Shown in pieces: positions 52,768 to 62,300 of a stretch of 64,000 nt of DNA (positions are counted from its first letter, which is position 1; each line of letters opens with the position of its first letter). The notes beneath the pieces were generated by a model. That model was given only the letters and a program-made list of their open reading frames with translations. It was not told where the DNA came from and did not search any database. The position numbers and the translations under genes are program-made. The DNA is from Mesostigma viride (taxonomy: Eukaryota > Streptophyta > Mesostigmatophyceae > Mesostigmatales > Mesostigmataceae), in the NCBI GenBank assembly GCA_009746045.1, contig RPFO01000079.1:4114271-4178270 (forward strand), read 5' to 3'.

Positions 52768-53759
52768 GCAGCCTGGACCACTTCCTGGGCTAGCATCCCA
52801 AACTGCAGTGCTACAGGATTGACAGCCACCCCGTCATAATAGTAGTTTATTCTGAGGTTCAACTGTTCTTCCACCTGCCTGGTCCACACTGCCCTCTCCA
52901 AAGCAGATGCTACCAGTGGCACCTTAGGTTCTGCCAGCACTACGGTCTTGACCTCCCTGATGGATCTCTCCACAGCACCTTGCTGTCCATGGCTCTCCCT
53001 GGGCGTGACCAGCAGCTTGCATGGCAGTTGCTCCTGCTGTGACAGTAGGCACTCAAACTGAATATCAGCCTGTACTGTCTTGTACACCCCAAAGCCTGGT
53101 AAGAGAGTCTGCAAGCCCAGCAGCAGGGTATTCCCCTTCATATCTGGCAGAATCTGGAGCAGCCTGTACCTGCTAAATCTGTCCACTGCCACCAAAATGT
53201 ATAAGCCCCTGATATGCTGGACGTCTACCTGGATGTCCCCCTTCTCCCTGGCAGGCTCCCTAGCATGGGACCTTGGCTTCTTGGCAGCATTCTCCTTACA
53301 AGCACATTGCTCAGCTGCAGCCCTGCATGCTTCCCTCAGTGGCTCATCTCCAATCTTCCAACCAAACATCTCAGCCATGGCTGTGTGACCAAAGATATTG
53401 TGCAGCCTGCGTCCAGCATCCGTGTAGCTCAGTTGCCTAGCCAGATTACGCACCTGGGAAGACGCCTGGACGGGCCCTGCGTGTGAGGACGCAACATCCA
53501 CCTTCTGCATCTTGGATCCAGAGGACCCAGCAGACCCTCCCAGCAGAGCATCTAGGCTCCCAGAGCCAACCCTGTCTGGGGACCCTCCACCTGTTGACAG
53601 TTGAGGGGATTGTTGTGCTGCAGCATGCATGCAATCTTGTGGAATGAGAACATCAGTACACCCCTGGTGCTGATCAGAGGTGGCACCCTGCCCAGATTTA
53701 TTTACATGTGAAGCTGTGTCCCCACAGGGTGTCTCACTATGTACACGGGACTGCTTCAC
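52764..53759 (-). CDS. Integrase (pol), in frame with gag past one UGA
   Basis: 331 residues from 53759. Residues 1-100 are a low-complexity linker without a protease motif. Zinc-binding HHCC-like residues: LHNIFGH (H120, H125) and QCACK (C152, C154). Catalytic core: D179 in IQVDVQHI, D232 in VQADIQFE, E264 in GAVERSIREVK. There is no ATG at the start. The codons before it are CTA and, before that, TGA (53765-53763), which ends gag in the same frame. So integrase is probably made as a Gag-Pol fusion by stop-codon readthrough. Integrase would insert element DNA into the genome. Confidence 0.82.
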   Translation of the reverse strand: MKQSRVHSETPCGDTASHVNKSGQGATSDQHQGCTDVLIPQDCMHAAAQQSPQLSTGGGSPDRVGSGSLDALLGGSAGSSGSKMQKVDVASSHAGPVQASSQVRNLARQLSYTDAGRRLHNIFGHTAMAEMFGWKIGDEPLREACRAAAEQCACKENAAKKPRSHAREPAREKGDIQVDVQHIRGLYILVAVDRFSRYRLLQILPDMKGNTLLLGLQTLLPGFGVYKTVQADIQFECLLSQQEQLPCKLLVTPRESHGQQGAVERSIREVKTVVLAEPKVPLVASALERAVWTRQVEEQLNLRINYYYDGVAVNPVALQFGMLAQEVVQAA

Positions 53760-53762
53760 TAG

Positions 53763-54587
53763 TCACTTCTGATCAGACTGCCCCTTCTTCTTGTTTGGGC
53801 AATCCCTCTTCCAGTGACCTTCCTTGCCACAAGCAAAACACTTGCTCTTGCCAGACCCTCCCCCTGGGGCCTTGCTGTCCTGCTTGTTCTGGTTGCCTGA
53901 GGCCTGATTGTTATTCTGCCCCTGGCCACCACCCTTACCCTGCTGATGGCTGTTACGGTTGCCAGACTGGTTCCCCTGATTCTGGTTCCCCTGCTGACCT
54001 CCTCCACCACCCTGGTTCTGCTCCTTCTGGGCCTGCTTCCTTCTCCTGCTACCATACCGTGTCCCAGATGGGGTACGGTTCTTGCCCTGGCTAGCCTGAG
54101 ACGCTGACCCTCCCTGAGAACTGATACCCTTGCAGGTAGGGACCCGGGTCCTGAAGTTTAGTATCACACGCTTCAGAGCCCCCCAGGTGCCATCAGTGAG
54201 ATCACAGAGCTGCCTAGCAGTAGCCCTACCTTCCTCTGACAAGCCCATCTTATCAAAGAAGTGGTCTGCTGCTGCCCTGACTGTCACACTGAAGCCCTGC
54301 TTCTTGCCTGCCTCCACGATCAACTCAAACCTGGCCAGCTCAGCAGCCACCTCACCCTTGATCTCAAACTCATCAAATTCTCTCTTCTTTTCCATGGTGA
54401 GATTGTGAACCCTGTCAGAAAACTCCTCCTTGATGTCATCCAGGAACTGCAGCCAAGTGTGCCCCTCTTTCAGAGCATGCCTAGCCATGTCATTGACCCT
54501 TTCAGACGACCCCTTGTTTGCGGTGGAAGAGTGAAACACCCTGACAATATCCACACCTGCTGCGACAGAGCCCACAACTAGCTTCAT
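53763..54587 (-). CDS. Gag with CCHC zinc knuckle
   Basis: From Met at 54587 (MKLVVGSVAAGVDIV); the same frame is open further up to about 54655 (HEWAESAQPSLKQDNLDKWL). Helical capsid-like region: ARHALKEGHTWLQFLDDIKE, FSDRVHNLTMEKKREFDEF, FFDKMGLSEEGRATARQL. A Gln/Asn/Gly-rich linker follows, then CFACGKEGHWKRDC (C-x2-C-x4-H-x4-C) and KKKGQSDQK. The stop is TGA followed by CTAG, a strong readthrough context. The N-terminal part lies in another frame at 54620-55087, implying a frameshift. Confidence 0.85.
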   Translation of the reverse strand: MKLVVGSVAAGVDIVRVFHSSTANKGSSERVNDMARHALKEGHTWLQFLDDIKEEFSDRVHNLTMEKKREFDEFEIKGEVAAELARFELIVEAGKKQGFSVTVRAAADHFFDKMGLSEEGRATARQLCDLTDGTWGALKRVILNFRTRVPTCKGISSQGGSASQASQGKNRTPSGTRYGSRRRKQAQKEQNQGGGGGQQGNQNQGNQSGNRNSHQQGKGGGQGQNNNQASGNQNKQDSKAPGGGSGKSKCFACGKEGHWKRDCPNKKKGQSDQK

Positions 54588-54619
54588 GTCATCAAGCCAT
54601 TTATCCAGGTTGTCTTGCT

Positions 54620-55087
54620 TCAGGGAGGGTTGAGCGCTTTCTGCCCATTCATGACTGTCACAGCATCAGAAAATGGACGGGTGCCAGGCAACACACTCCC
54701 CACACGCACTGGTGGTGCCTGGGGAGGGTCAATCCTAGCCTCCAAACGCTCGGGCAACATACCAGACACCCTATCGTGAACAGCAGCTTGCTTTGCAGCA
54801 CGCACACCTGGGGTGACGATGGCGTCCTCCTCACCAGGCGTTGTGAGCACCACTGCATCCGTAGGTCGCCTGGCACGCTTGACTTTCTCCGCCTCAGCTT
54901 GCCCATCACGCCACCGCTTGTGTGTTCTCCCGGCTCTGGGGTCCATCTCTGGGATAGGTTGCCCAGCTGGCGCCTCCACGCCCCTCTCCTCCATCGCCTC
55001 CCCTTCCTCTCTGGCGATGTCCTCCTCTGCCGTTCGCTCCCGTTGCTCCTCGAATGTCGCCGCACCCCGGCTTGCCCTCCTAGGCAT
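54620..55087 (-). CDS. Upstream gag segment (basic/acidic), other frame
   Basis: 155 aa from ATG 55087 (MPRRASRGAATFEEQRERTA), with EEGEAMEERGVEAPAG, HKRWRDGQAEAEKVKRARRP and PPVRVGSVLPGTRPFSDAV. It resembles the charged region that precedes Gag in such elements. Its 3' end overlaps the start of the CCHC-gag frame, so the two were probably one protein before a one-base change, or are linked by frameshifting. Confidence 0.55.
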   Translation of the reverse strand: MPRRASRGAATFEEQRERTAEEDIAREEGEAMEERGVEAPAGQPIPEMDPRAGRTHKRWRDGQAEAEKVKRARRPTDAVVLTTPGEEDAIVTPGVRAAKQAAVHDRVSGMLPERLEARIDPPQAPPVRVGSVLPGTRPFSDAVTVMNGQKALNPP

Positions 55088-55155
55088 TATATACAATGGC
55101 TGCGACCAACTTTGCAACAAGAAAACAGCAAACTCTCCACCTATCCTCCACCCCC

Positions 55156-56121
55156 TCAAGCCTCGTTTTCAGACGAAGCTTCTCCTGCAACCGGTGCAGG
55201 TGCTGGCTCGTGGAACGGTCCCTCCACCGGATTCAATGGCTGCCCCTGGTCGTCGTGAGTAGGCACAGGCCTAATAACCACCGGAAGCCTCAAACCATAC
55301 GCGTAATCACGTATCCAGCGAGAACGCCCCCACCTCAGCAAATGGGCCTCACCTAAACCAACGTTGTCGTCAATGTGGTAGCGATTAAGCTCGTCCCGCT
55401 GCGCCTGCTCACGGCCCTCCTGAGAGCCGTCGCCCTCGTGACGCCTCTGGGCCGGCTGTACTACCGCCCCTGCTGGCTGATCTACGAAGTCGTAGAAGGC
55501 GTCGTCGGCTGAGACCTCTCGACCGCCAACCACGTCGACAGTCAAACTTAGCTGGTTTAACTCTCGGCGAGAATGTGGAGTATCCCGACTAGTGTAGATG
55601 GAGAAGGGATTAAGAGTAATGAAGACACGATCAGCAGCGCCTCTGGTCAACTCTAAGACAGAGTGCGCCAGATTCTGGCACTCTGCCACCAACGCCTGCG
55701 TACTGCCACGAACGATGGCCTCCCGCCTGTCCCGGGCGACCTGCACCACGTTTGGCACGCCGGTGTAGTCGTCCCCAAGGCGGAGATTGGCGACAAGGTC
55801 GTTTATCTCTCGGGCACCCCCGAGGCTTATGGCAATTATCTGCAAAAGCAGAGTGACCACCTGCTCAAACGCGAATGCGTTTGTGTGGCCAGCCCGCCAA
55901 GACGCTGGCAGCCTTCTGATGATTTCCGCGAGGTCCTCGCGAAATCTCAGCAGCTGCTCGGCTGCTCCTCGGACGTACTCGCCCGGTGCCGACACCGCAC
56001 GAATATTTCGGCGCACTTCCCCCGAGTCCTCGTGCCCTCCTGCGGGTACTGGACTGGACGCCGCTACCGTTGCTGCACGCGCAAAGGTGTTTGTCCTAGC
56101 TTCAGAGTCCGAATTCGACAT
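55156..56121 (-). CDS. N-terminal ORF of Copia-type element 1
   Basis: 321 aa from ATG 56121 (MSNSDSEARTNTFARAATVA). A long helical stretch: YVRGAAEQLLRFREDLAEII, FAFEQVVTLLLQIIAISL, GAREINDLVANLRLGDD. The C-terminal half is rich in Arg and acidic residues and ends AGEASSENEA. The helical stretch resembles FRGLADRSQQMHVAEAGSLV and CAIITHILGLPNLQAGTRR in Copia-type element 2, which suggests a conserved domain upstream of Gag in this group. I cannot name it. The ORF can be extended into the LTR at 56238, but that start is unlikely. Confidence 0.6.
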   Translation of the reverse strand: MSNSDSEARTNTFARAATVAASSPVPAGGHEDSGEVRRNIRAVSAPGEYVRGAAEQLLRFREDLAEIIRRLPASWRAGHTNAFAFEQVVTLLLQIIAISLGGAREINDLVANLRLGDDYTGVPNVVQVARDRREAIVRGSTQALVAECQNLAHSVLELTRGAADRVFITLNPFSIYTSRDTPHSRRELNQLSLTVDVVGGREVSADDAFYDFVDQPAGAVVQPAQRRHEGDGSQEGREQAQRDELNRYHIDDNVGLGEAHLLRWGRSRWIRDYAYGLRLPVVIRPVPTHDDQGQPLNPVEGPFHEPAPAPVAGEASSENEA

Positions 56122-56146
56122 ATCCGTCGACCAGACTGTAATACGA

Positions 56147-56790
56147 TTTAGATGAACGCGGATCAGTGAGTTTCTGGTCTTCCCAAGATGTGATGAATGG
56201 AGCCATGGTTTCAACCAGCGGCTTTTAACCTTTACCACAGTTGCCTCACTACCCTGTGGTCACTAGCCTGAGGCGGCAGCACCCACGGACGGTGTTGGGA
56301 AAAGACGCTTGGCCACTGCTGTGTCCGAGCCTTTCTAGGTCTCACCATTGCTGCCAGGCCTTGCACGCCTTGGCAGGTCCGCCACTGTCAATTTCCTTGG
56401 TTGCATCAATCCAGGACGTCTGTCCTTCCATGAATGACAGTAACGCTCTGGATTTATCCGTCATGACAAGTACCCATCCATCCCAGGCCTGCAGGACTGC
56501 CAGTCCTGAAGTCCTGTGACATTCTTGGTACCATCAACCAATATTGACCACAGTACCTCCTAGTGACAGTCGGTCCTGTGACACGTAACGTGTGATGGTT
56601 CACCCAACACTGCCACGTGCCCTGTCCCTCACGTGTCCTTAGTCCTGGTACTGCTGTAGCGTCCGGCGGCATTACTTCGGGACTTGATAACTCTCAAGTT
56701 CCTTGTCCAAATGAGGCGTTTAGCACGGCGTTGGAAAGGCCACTTCAAGTATGATATGCTTAGCATATTGCATCACCAATATGCTAACTC
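56147..56790 (-). repeat. 5' LTR of Copia-type element 1
   Basis: 644 bp, followed by target duplication ATACA at 56791-56795. Confidence 0.92.
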
Positions 56791-57232
56791 ATACACCATG
56801 CACACAAGGGGCGGCTGCACACACACGTACATCCACCGCGCACGCAAGGGGCAACTGCACACACACGTACACACACCGCGCACGCAAGGGACGGCTGCAC
56901 ACAAACGTACATACACCGCGCACGCAAGGGGCGGCTGCACACACATGTACATACACCATGCACGCAAGGGGCGAGTGCACTCACATGTACATACACCATG
57001 CACGCAAGGGCCGGCATGCACACACACGTACATCCACTGCGCACGCAAGGGGCAACTGCACACACACGTACACACACCATGCACGGAAGGGACGGCTGCA
57101 CACAAACGTACATCCACCGCGCACGCAAGGGCCGGCTGCACTCACATGTACATACACCATGCACGCAAGGGGCCGGCTGCACTCACATGTACATACACCA
57201 TGCACGCAAGGGGCGGCTGCACACACGTGTAC
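56791..57232 (+). repeat. 40-bp minisatellite, right part
   Basis: About eleven units continuing the array at 46610-47822 after the Copia-type insertion. It ends where SDR element 3 begins. Confidence 0.95.
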
Positions 57233-59063
57233 TTTGTGAGCTCACGCTCGTTCTATCTATGACCTGCGGAAGTCTCAAAGGGGGAGGGGAGGCCGCAGTA
57301 GACAGGTCTGACTTGGTAGCCAGTACTAGGGGGGGGGGTACGGTGTTGTGGGGGGGGGGGTACCGGGGACGGTACTGTGGACCGGGTCCAGTTTTGTGGA
57401 CCGGGGGCAGTCCTGTGGACCGGGGACGGCGCGGCGCCACTGGCCTGTTGGTCAGTGGGCTGGCGTCCGTCACCCCACCTACGACTAGGTAGACGGTGGA
57501 TACTTAGGGTTGTGGCGGGGCAACAACCACTCCTCTTTGCAGCTGTGTCGACGGCCCACTGACGGCGTGTGTGCACTGCTATGGCGGTGCCGAATGTAAA
57601 TCACAGCTACCGGCCTCCGAATTATTATTCGGGGGCCTGGTTTATTTAAGGTTATGACTGCTGCGCGACGGGGGTCGGCAGCACCCCAAGAACTTGCCGT
57701 TCGAAGTGCAGGCGGTAGCTGCCAGTGCCAGATTGTTTTATTTTTGCTCGCCCGTTGTACTCGCCACCCCGAGCTCGCGGGAGGGGTCTGGATAGACGCG
57801 GGAGTGACTCTTGATCGGACAACTAAAGCGGGGCAGTCGTGGTGCTAGGGTGGCAACAGCTACAGGCGGAGGGGGAATACGCCGCAGGCAAGTTCGTTGT
57901 GTATCGAATGCGCTGGGCCTGGTTAATGAATATCGTCAAGAATAGTGCATGAGCGCGCTATACGAGCATGGGAAGAAGGGGGAATCGAGCCCCCAGGCCA
58001 GCACAGGAGCGGGGTGGCTGCAGCCCCAGCGCCAGGGGGGGCAGCACCCTAAACAGCCTAGCATTTCCTCGTTTCAAGTGAGGCGACAGCGGCCGGCGGC
58101 CAGGTCGGAATGGCGCGGTCGGTGCCGCGTAATTTAAGCGGGGACGAGTTGTTGGGACTGACGGTGCACAGCGGGGAAGGGGAAGGATGTTAGGGCGGGG
58201 CGATAGCGGATCCCAGACGCAGCTGCGTCATTGGGGTGCCGGGGGTGCTATGCCTGTGAAGAAAGGTGTACAAAGAATTGCCGAACCTTCAGGGGTGCTG
58301 CCGAGGGCAGTGCCCATATGGGTGAGAACCCCCCGTAGTGGGGGGTCCCTACGGGGATACTTTTGGCTTCCCCCTTGTATTGCCGCCTGGTTTAATGGAA
58401 GCACTGGTAGCGGCAGGGGACAAGGGGGGCAACGAGAAGTCTGGGCCATACGACAGCTTGCGGCCAAGTGGCCAGGTAGTGGGTACGGGATGTTACAAAG
58501 CCCAGGTCCTCTTGACTGGCCCAGGTCCTTATGACTGGTATGATGTTTCGGCCCCTGTTGTGTGGCCTAGTTAGCTTAGAAACTGCAGATTCTTAGGTTA
58601 GCTAATGGCTTGGACGTGTGCCTAACACGTATTTGTAATAAACATGTTTCTCTGGCAGCCCCTCACTCCAATGGAACTAAAGCAGCAATTGGATTTTGTG
58701 AGCTCACGCTCGTTCTATCTATGACCTGCGGAAGTCTCAAAGGGGGAGGGGAGGCCGCAGTAGACAGGTCTGACTTGGTAGCCAGTACTAGGGGGGGGGG
58801 GTACGGTGTTGTGGGGGGGGGGGGTACCGGGGACGGTACTGTGGACCGGGTCCAGTTTTGTGGACCGGGGGCAGTCCTGTGGACCGGGGACGGCGCGGCG
58901 CCACTGGCCTGTTGGTCAGTGGGCTGGCGTCCGTCACCCCACCTACGACTAGGTAGACGGTGGATACTTAGGGTTGTGGCGGGGCAACAACCACTCCTCT
59001 TTGCAGCTCCCACCCACCCACCCTTGCTGCCATGAGGATGTTACAAAGCCCAGGTCCTCTTGA
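57233..59063 (+). mobile_element. SDR element 3: same architecture, B2 cut short
   Basis: A1 57233-57544 and A2 58695-59008 (312 and 314 bp, differing in G-run length). B1 58488-58694 (207 bp). The internal region 57545-58487 has no recognisable gene. The linker 59009-59035 begins CCCACCCACCCACCCTTG as in SDR element 2. B2 begins at 59036 and matches B1 for 28 bp only, to 59063, where other sequence starts. The most likely cause is insertion of Copia-type element 2 into B2. The A and B ends do not resemble those of SDR elements 1 and 2, so this is a separate family with the same plan. Confidence 0.65.
59009..59035 (+). promoter_or_regulatory. C-rich linker of SDR element 3
   Basis: (CCCA)3CCCTTGCTGCC, between A2 and the truncated B2. 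Confidence 0.5.
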
Positions 59064-59138
59064 AGTTAGATGAGATGCTTAGGCTGACACACGGATTTCC
59101 GGCCTGCGCGCCGCGTATTGCCTACCGCGGCTGAGCGG

Positions 59139-59182
59139 GACACCTCAGTACAGTACGGCAGGGTGTACGGTACTGAGGTGTC
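59139..59182 (+). other. Strong hairpin in the probable LTR of Copia-type element 2
   Basis: GACACCTCAGTAC-A-GTAC (59139-59156) pairs with 59165-59182 over 18 positions with one mismatch, loop of 8. Confidence 0.8.
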
Positions 59183-59565
59183 ATGTGGACCGATGTGCGG
59201 TTAGTGCCAGACTGTGCCTAGACTCTAGCTCGACCCGCCAGACCCGGGTTATCCGGTTCTGGACGGGCCGAGTGTAGTCGATGCTAGTGACGTGGTCGCA
59301 TGGCATTGCAGTGTACAGTTGTCCACTGGTCGTGTGCTGCAGGTAGCACCGCCATAGGCATATAGGCGTAGCACTGGGGAGTGCCACAGCACCCGAGTTT
59401 GCCCAGACGTTCCATTCTGAGCCCTCAGCTTCCATTGCTCTCTCATTGTATTATTGTAATACAATCATCATTCGCTCTCAGCTTTCGCAGTTGTTCGTCG
59501 TCCCTAGTCTCCATCCAACTTGGACTGAAAAGTTCGATATTTTTTTTACAAGCAAAAAAAAAGAT

Positions 59566-60157
59566 ATGGCTTCCAACAACGGCAACAACGGCAACAACAA
59601 CAAGGGGAAGGCGCCTGCCAGGCGCACCTCACCCCGCCTTTCGCCGGAGGGCACGCCCTCCACCACCGATGCGAGGGTGACGCCCAACGTCACCTTCCGC
59701 ACGGTGGTCGCTGACCAACCCAGGCGTCGGGGCCCGCAGGTGGGGCCCGGCGCCCGGGGGATGGCGAGCGGTCGGCCGTTTGCCACTGGCGGTTCGTCCG
59801 CCATGGCACCTGGGGGGCAGGTCCCCCGGGCACGACGTTCCCCCGTCGCAGGTGACGGGGGTCGTGAGCGGAGTGATTCCTCGAGGAGGATGGGAGGTGC
59901 AGCCTGCGAGGCCTCGGCCTTCGCTTGAGCTTTCGTCGCAGACACCTGCGACGTCTGGCAACCTTTCCGTGGGCCGACAGATGGCCACCATGGACATTGA
60001 CCGGTATGGGGAACATGTTCCGCCCCCGGTCGCGTTCGGGCGCCCACCCCATTTTCTCCCCCTTGGGGAGGACGACATCCCGGCGTTCATTGCGGTGAAC
60101 GGCCGGATCATGCACCAACGTTTTCAGTTGCTTCCAGATGAGCAGATCACGCGATAG
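59566..60157 (+). CDS. Basic N-terminal gag region of Copia-type element 2 (frame broken)
   Basis: ATG 59566 (MASNNGNNGNNNKGKAPARR), Asn/Gly/Arg/Pro-rich, in one frame to 59928. A second frame (59780-60157) continues with ARPRPSLELSSQTPATSGN, MATMDIDRYGEHVPPPVAF and LPLGEDDIPAFIAVNGRIMH. The switch implies a frameshift near 59800-59900, in a G-rich stretch. Disordered and basic; likely RNA-binding. Confidence 0.5.
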
Positions 60158-60280
60158 AGGTTCATCGGGTGCACACGCTGATCGAGGGGCGTCTTAGGAT
60201 GCAGTCCCACTGGTTCAGGTGGCGGTTTGGCTGTACTGTTTCGCCAATCGGCCGAGGCACAACCCCGGCACTGTTGATCA

Positions 60281-60840
60281 GTGGGCGTCCAGGCAGCGCC
60301 AGAGAGAGGCGCTGCGCGTGGTCCCAGACCAGAGATCGCGCTGACTCCGTTGGGGCCGTGGCCCCAAGTCACGCCAGTTGGCTGGGGCCCGGATAGGCGT
60401 GAGGCGGCTGCGATGCCGCCTGCGACGGGGCGCGGGGCGGCAGACGCCCCCAACACGCCCATGGGTGGTGAAGCCACCCAGGACCCTCTGGCAGGTCAGA
60501 GGGTCCAACCTCAGCCGCAGGCTCCCCCGCCCAGCGTGGGGGGCCAGGTGGCTGAGGAGGCCACCGGGGTCGCAGGGACCCCGGCGGCGACACAAGCGCC
60601 CGGGGTCGCAGGGACCCCGGCAGCGACGCCGGCGCCTCCGGCGCTGGCGGGGGATGCAGCCCCCATGGAGGGTGTCACGGGCACCTCCAGCGGCTCTGGG
60701 GGGCAGGCCCCCTCTAGCCGCAACAAGGACAAGTCCCTGGCAGGGCCGGAGGGGCCTCAGGGTCCCACCGCAGCTGGGCAGCAACCAGCACTGCTGGAGG
60801 GCGACCTGCAAGGTCGCGACTTCATCACCCTGGTGATGAG
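60281..60840 (+). CDS. Pro/Ala-rich linker of the gag region, Copia-type element 2
   Basis: An open frame rich in Gly, Pro and Ala, with an imperfect duplicated block GVAGTPAATQAP/GVAGTPAATPAP. It ends DLQGRDFITLV, and the next frame starts DEAVWRAIQTATASF a few bases later, so another small frameshift separates it from the main ORF. Confidence 0.4.
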
Positions 60841-60843
60841 GCC

Positions 60844-62238
60844 GTGTGGCGTGCCATACAGACAGCCACAGCCTCCTTCCGTGGGCTGGCCGACAGGAGC
60901 CAGCAGATGCACGTCGCGGAGGCGGGCAGCCTGGTGTGTGCAATCATCACGCACATCCTGGGCCTGCCCAACCTCCAAGCGGGCACACGCAGGGTGTGCG
61001 ACGACCTGCTGCCTGCCCTGCAGGCTCTCCTCTCAGGGAGGAGGGTGCAGGGCAGCAGGGTGCGTCTGGTGCGTTTGCTGGAGCTCCTGCACAACGCCAT
61101 CCTGAGAGGGGCGGGTAGGTGGCTAACTCTGCCTACCTGGTTGCATCATGATCTTACTAACCCTACTGACGATGAAGTGTCCCTCTCTCCCACCTTCCAT
61201 GATTGGGAGGAGGCCCGCAGCAGGAGGCGGGAAGTGACACACACTCACACCCCCACCCAGCCCACCCCTATGTTGTCTAACCCTCCTACACAGCCCATGT
61301 TTGCCCATCCTGCTCAGCTCACTCAAGTAGCACTTCCCTCTCAGCAGGTCTCTCCTGTGAATGCTGCAGCAGCAACACCATCTTCTCCCTCTCCCCCTGC
61401 ATCCCCCTCTAGGTTGCCCACTTACAATGAAAACCGTCCTGTGGATAGGATTAATGTCAGGGGGCTGCCTGAGGGGTATACTAGGGAGCAGGGGAATCAT
61501 GCACTTCTCTCTCTGCAGCTGGCTAGGGAGGAACTGAATGTCAAGAATTGGTTTGGATCTCTCATGCAGGGGGATTTCTACCATCAGTCCTCTTCTCAGA
61601 TTCAGAATCTCATTCTTGTCTTCCAGCGTAGGTATCCCAAGTGGCAGGACACGCAGGCTAGGGCAGTTTGGGAGGCTTTCATGAAGGAGCTAACTGACCT
61701 CCTCTCCACCCCCTCATCTGTGGACATATATGGGGCATTCAGGTGGGTAGAGGAATACAGGGTCACATCAGTGGACTATGTGGCTGAGACAAAGAAATAT
61801 GAGCTAGCCATCAAAGCACGTCCTGATGTCCAGCAGCTAGATCACAAGTTCTTGCTGCGTTCTTTCCTTGAGAAACTCAAACTTGACAAAAACACCTACG
61901 CTATGCTTGCCACAGGAATGGCAAAGTACTGGGAGGACATGAAGGAGGCATTGGATTATATCAAGCTGGCCTTGGCTCCCCTTAGCCAGGGGGCCATGGG
62001 CACCTCTGTAAAGAGGGTCAGGGGGGAAGAGAGGGAGGAGGAGGATAGGGAGAGGGAAGACAGGAGCAAGAGACCTGTCACTATGGCAGAAGTCAAGTCC
62101 CTGCTGGGACAAATGTTTAAGGGCAAGGGCAAGGGCAAGGGCAAGGGCAAGGGCAGGGGCTGGGGCAAGGGCAAGGGTAAGGGGCAGTCTCCCTCCAAGG
62201 GGGGCAGCTCCAGCAACAACAACAACAACAGCAACAGC

Positions 62239-62300
<62 letters not shown>

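Larger units (their letters stand above)
47823..56790 (-). mobile_element. Copia-type LTR retrotransposon 1 (decayed, minus strand)
   Basis: LTRs 47823-48468 (3') and 56147-56790 (5'), target duplication ATACA (47818-47822 and 56791-56795) inside the 40-bp minisatellite. Coding order on the minus strand: an N-terminal ORF, gag with CCHC, integrase, protease-like domain, RT, RNase H. The LTR ends lack the usual TG...CA. The element carries frameshifts, and the RT/RNase H region has an 0.8-kb tandem duplication, so this copy is dead. Confidence 0.92.
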
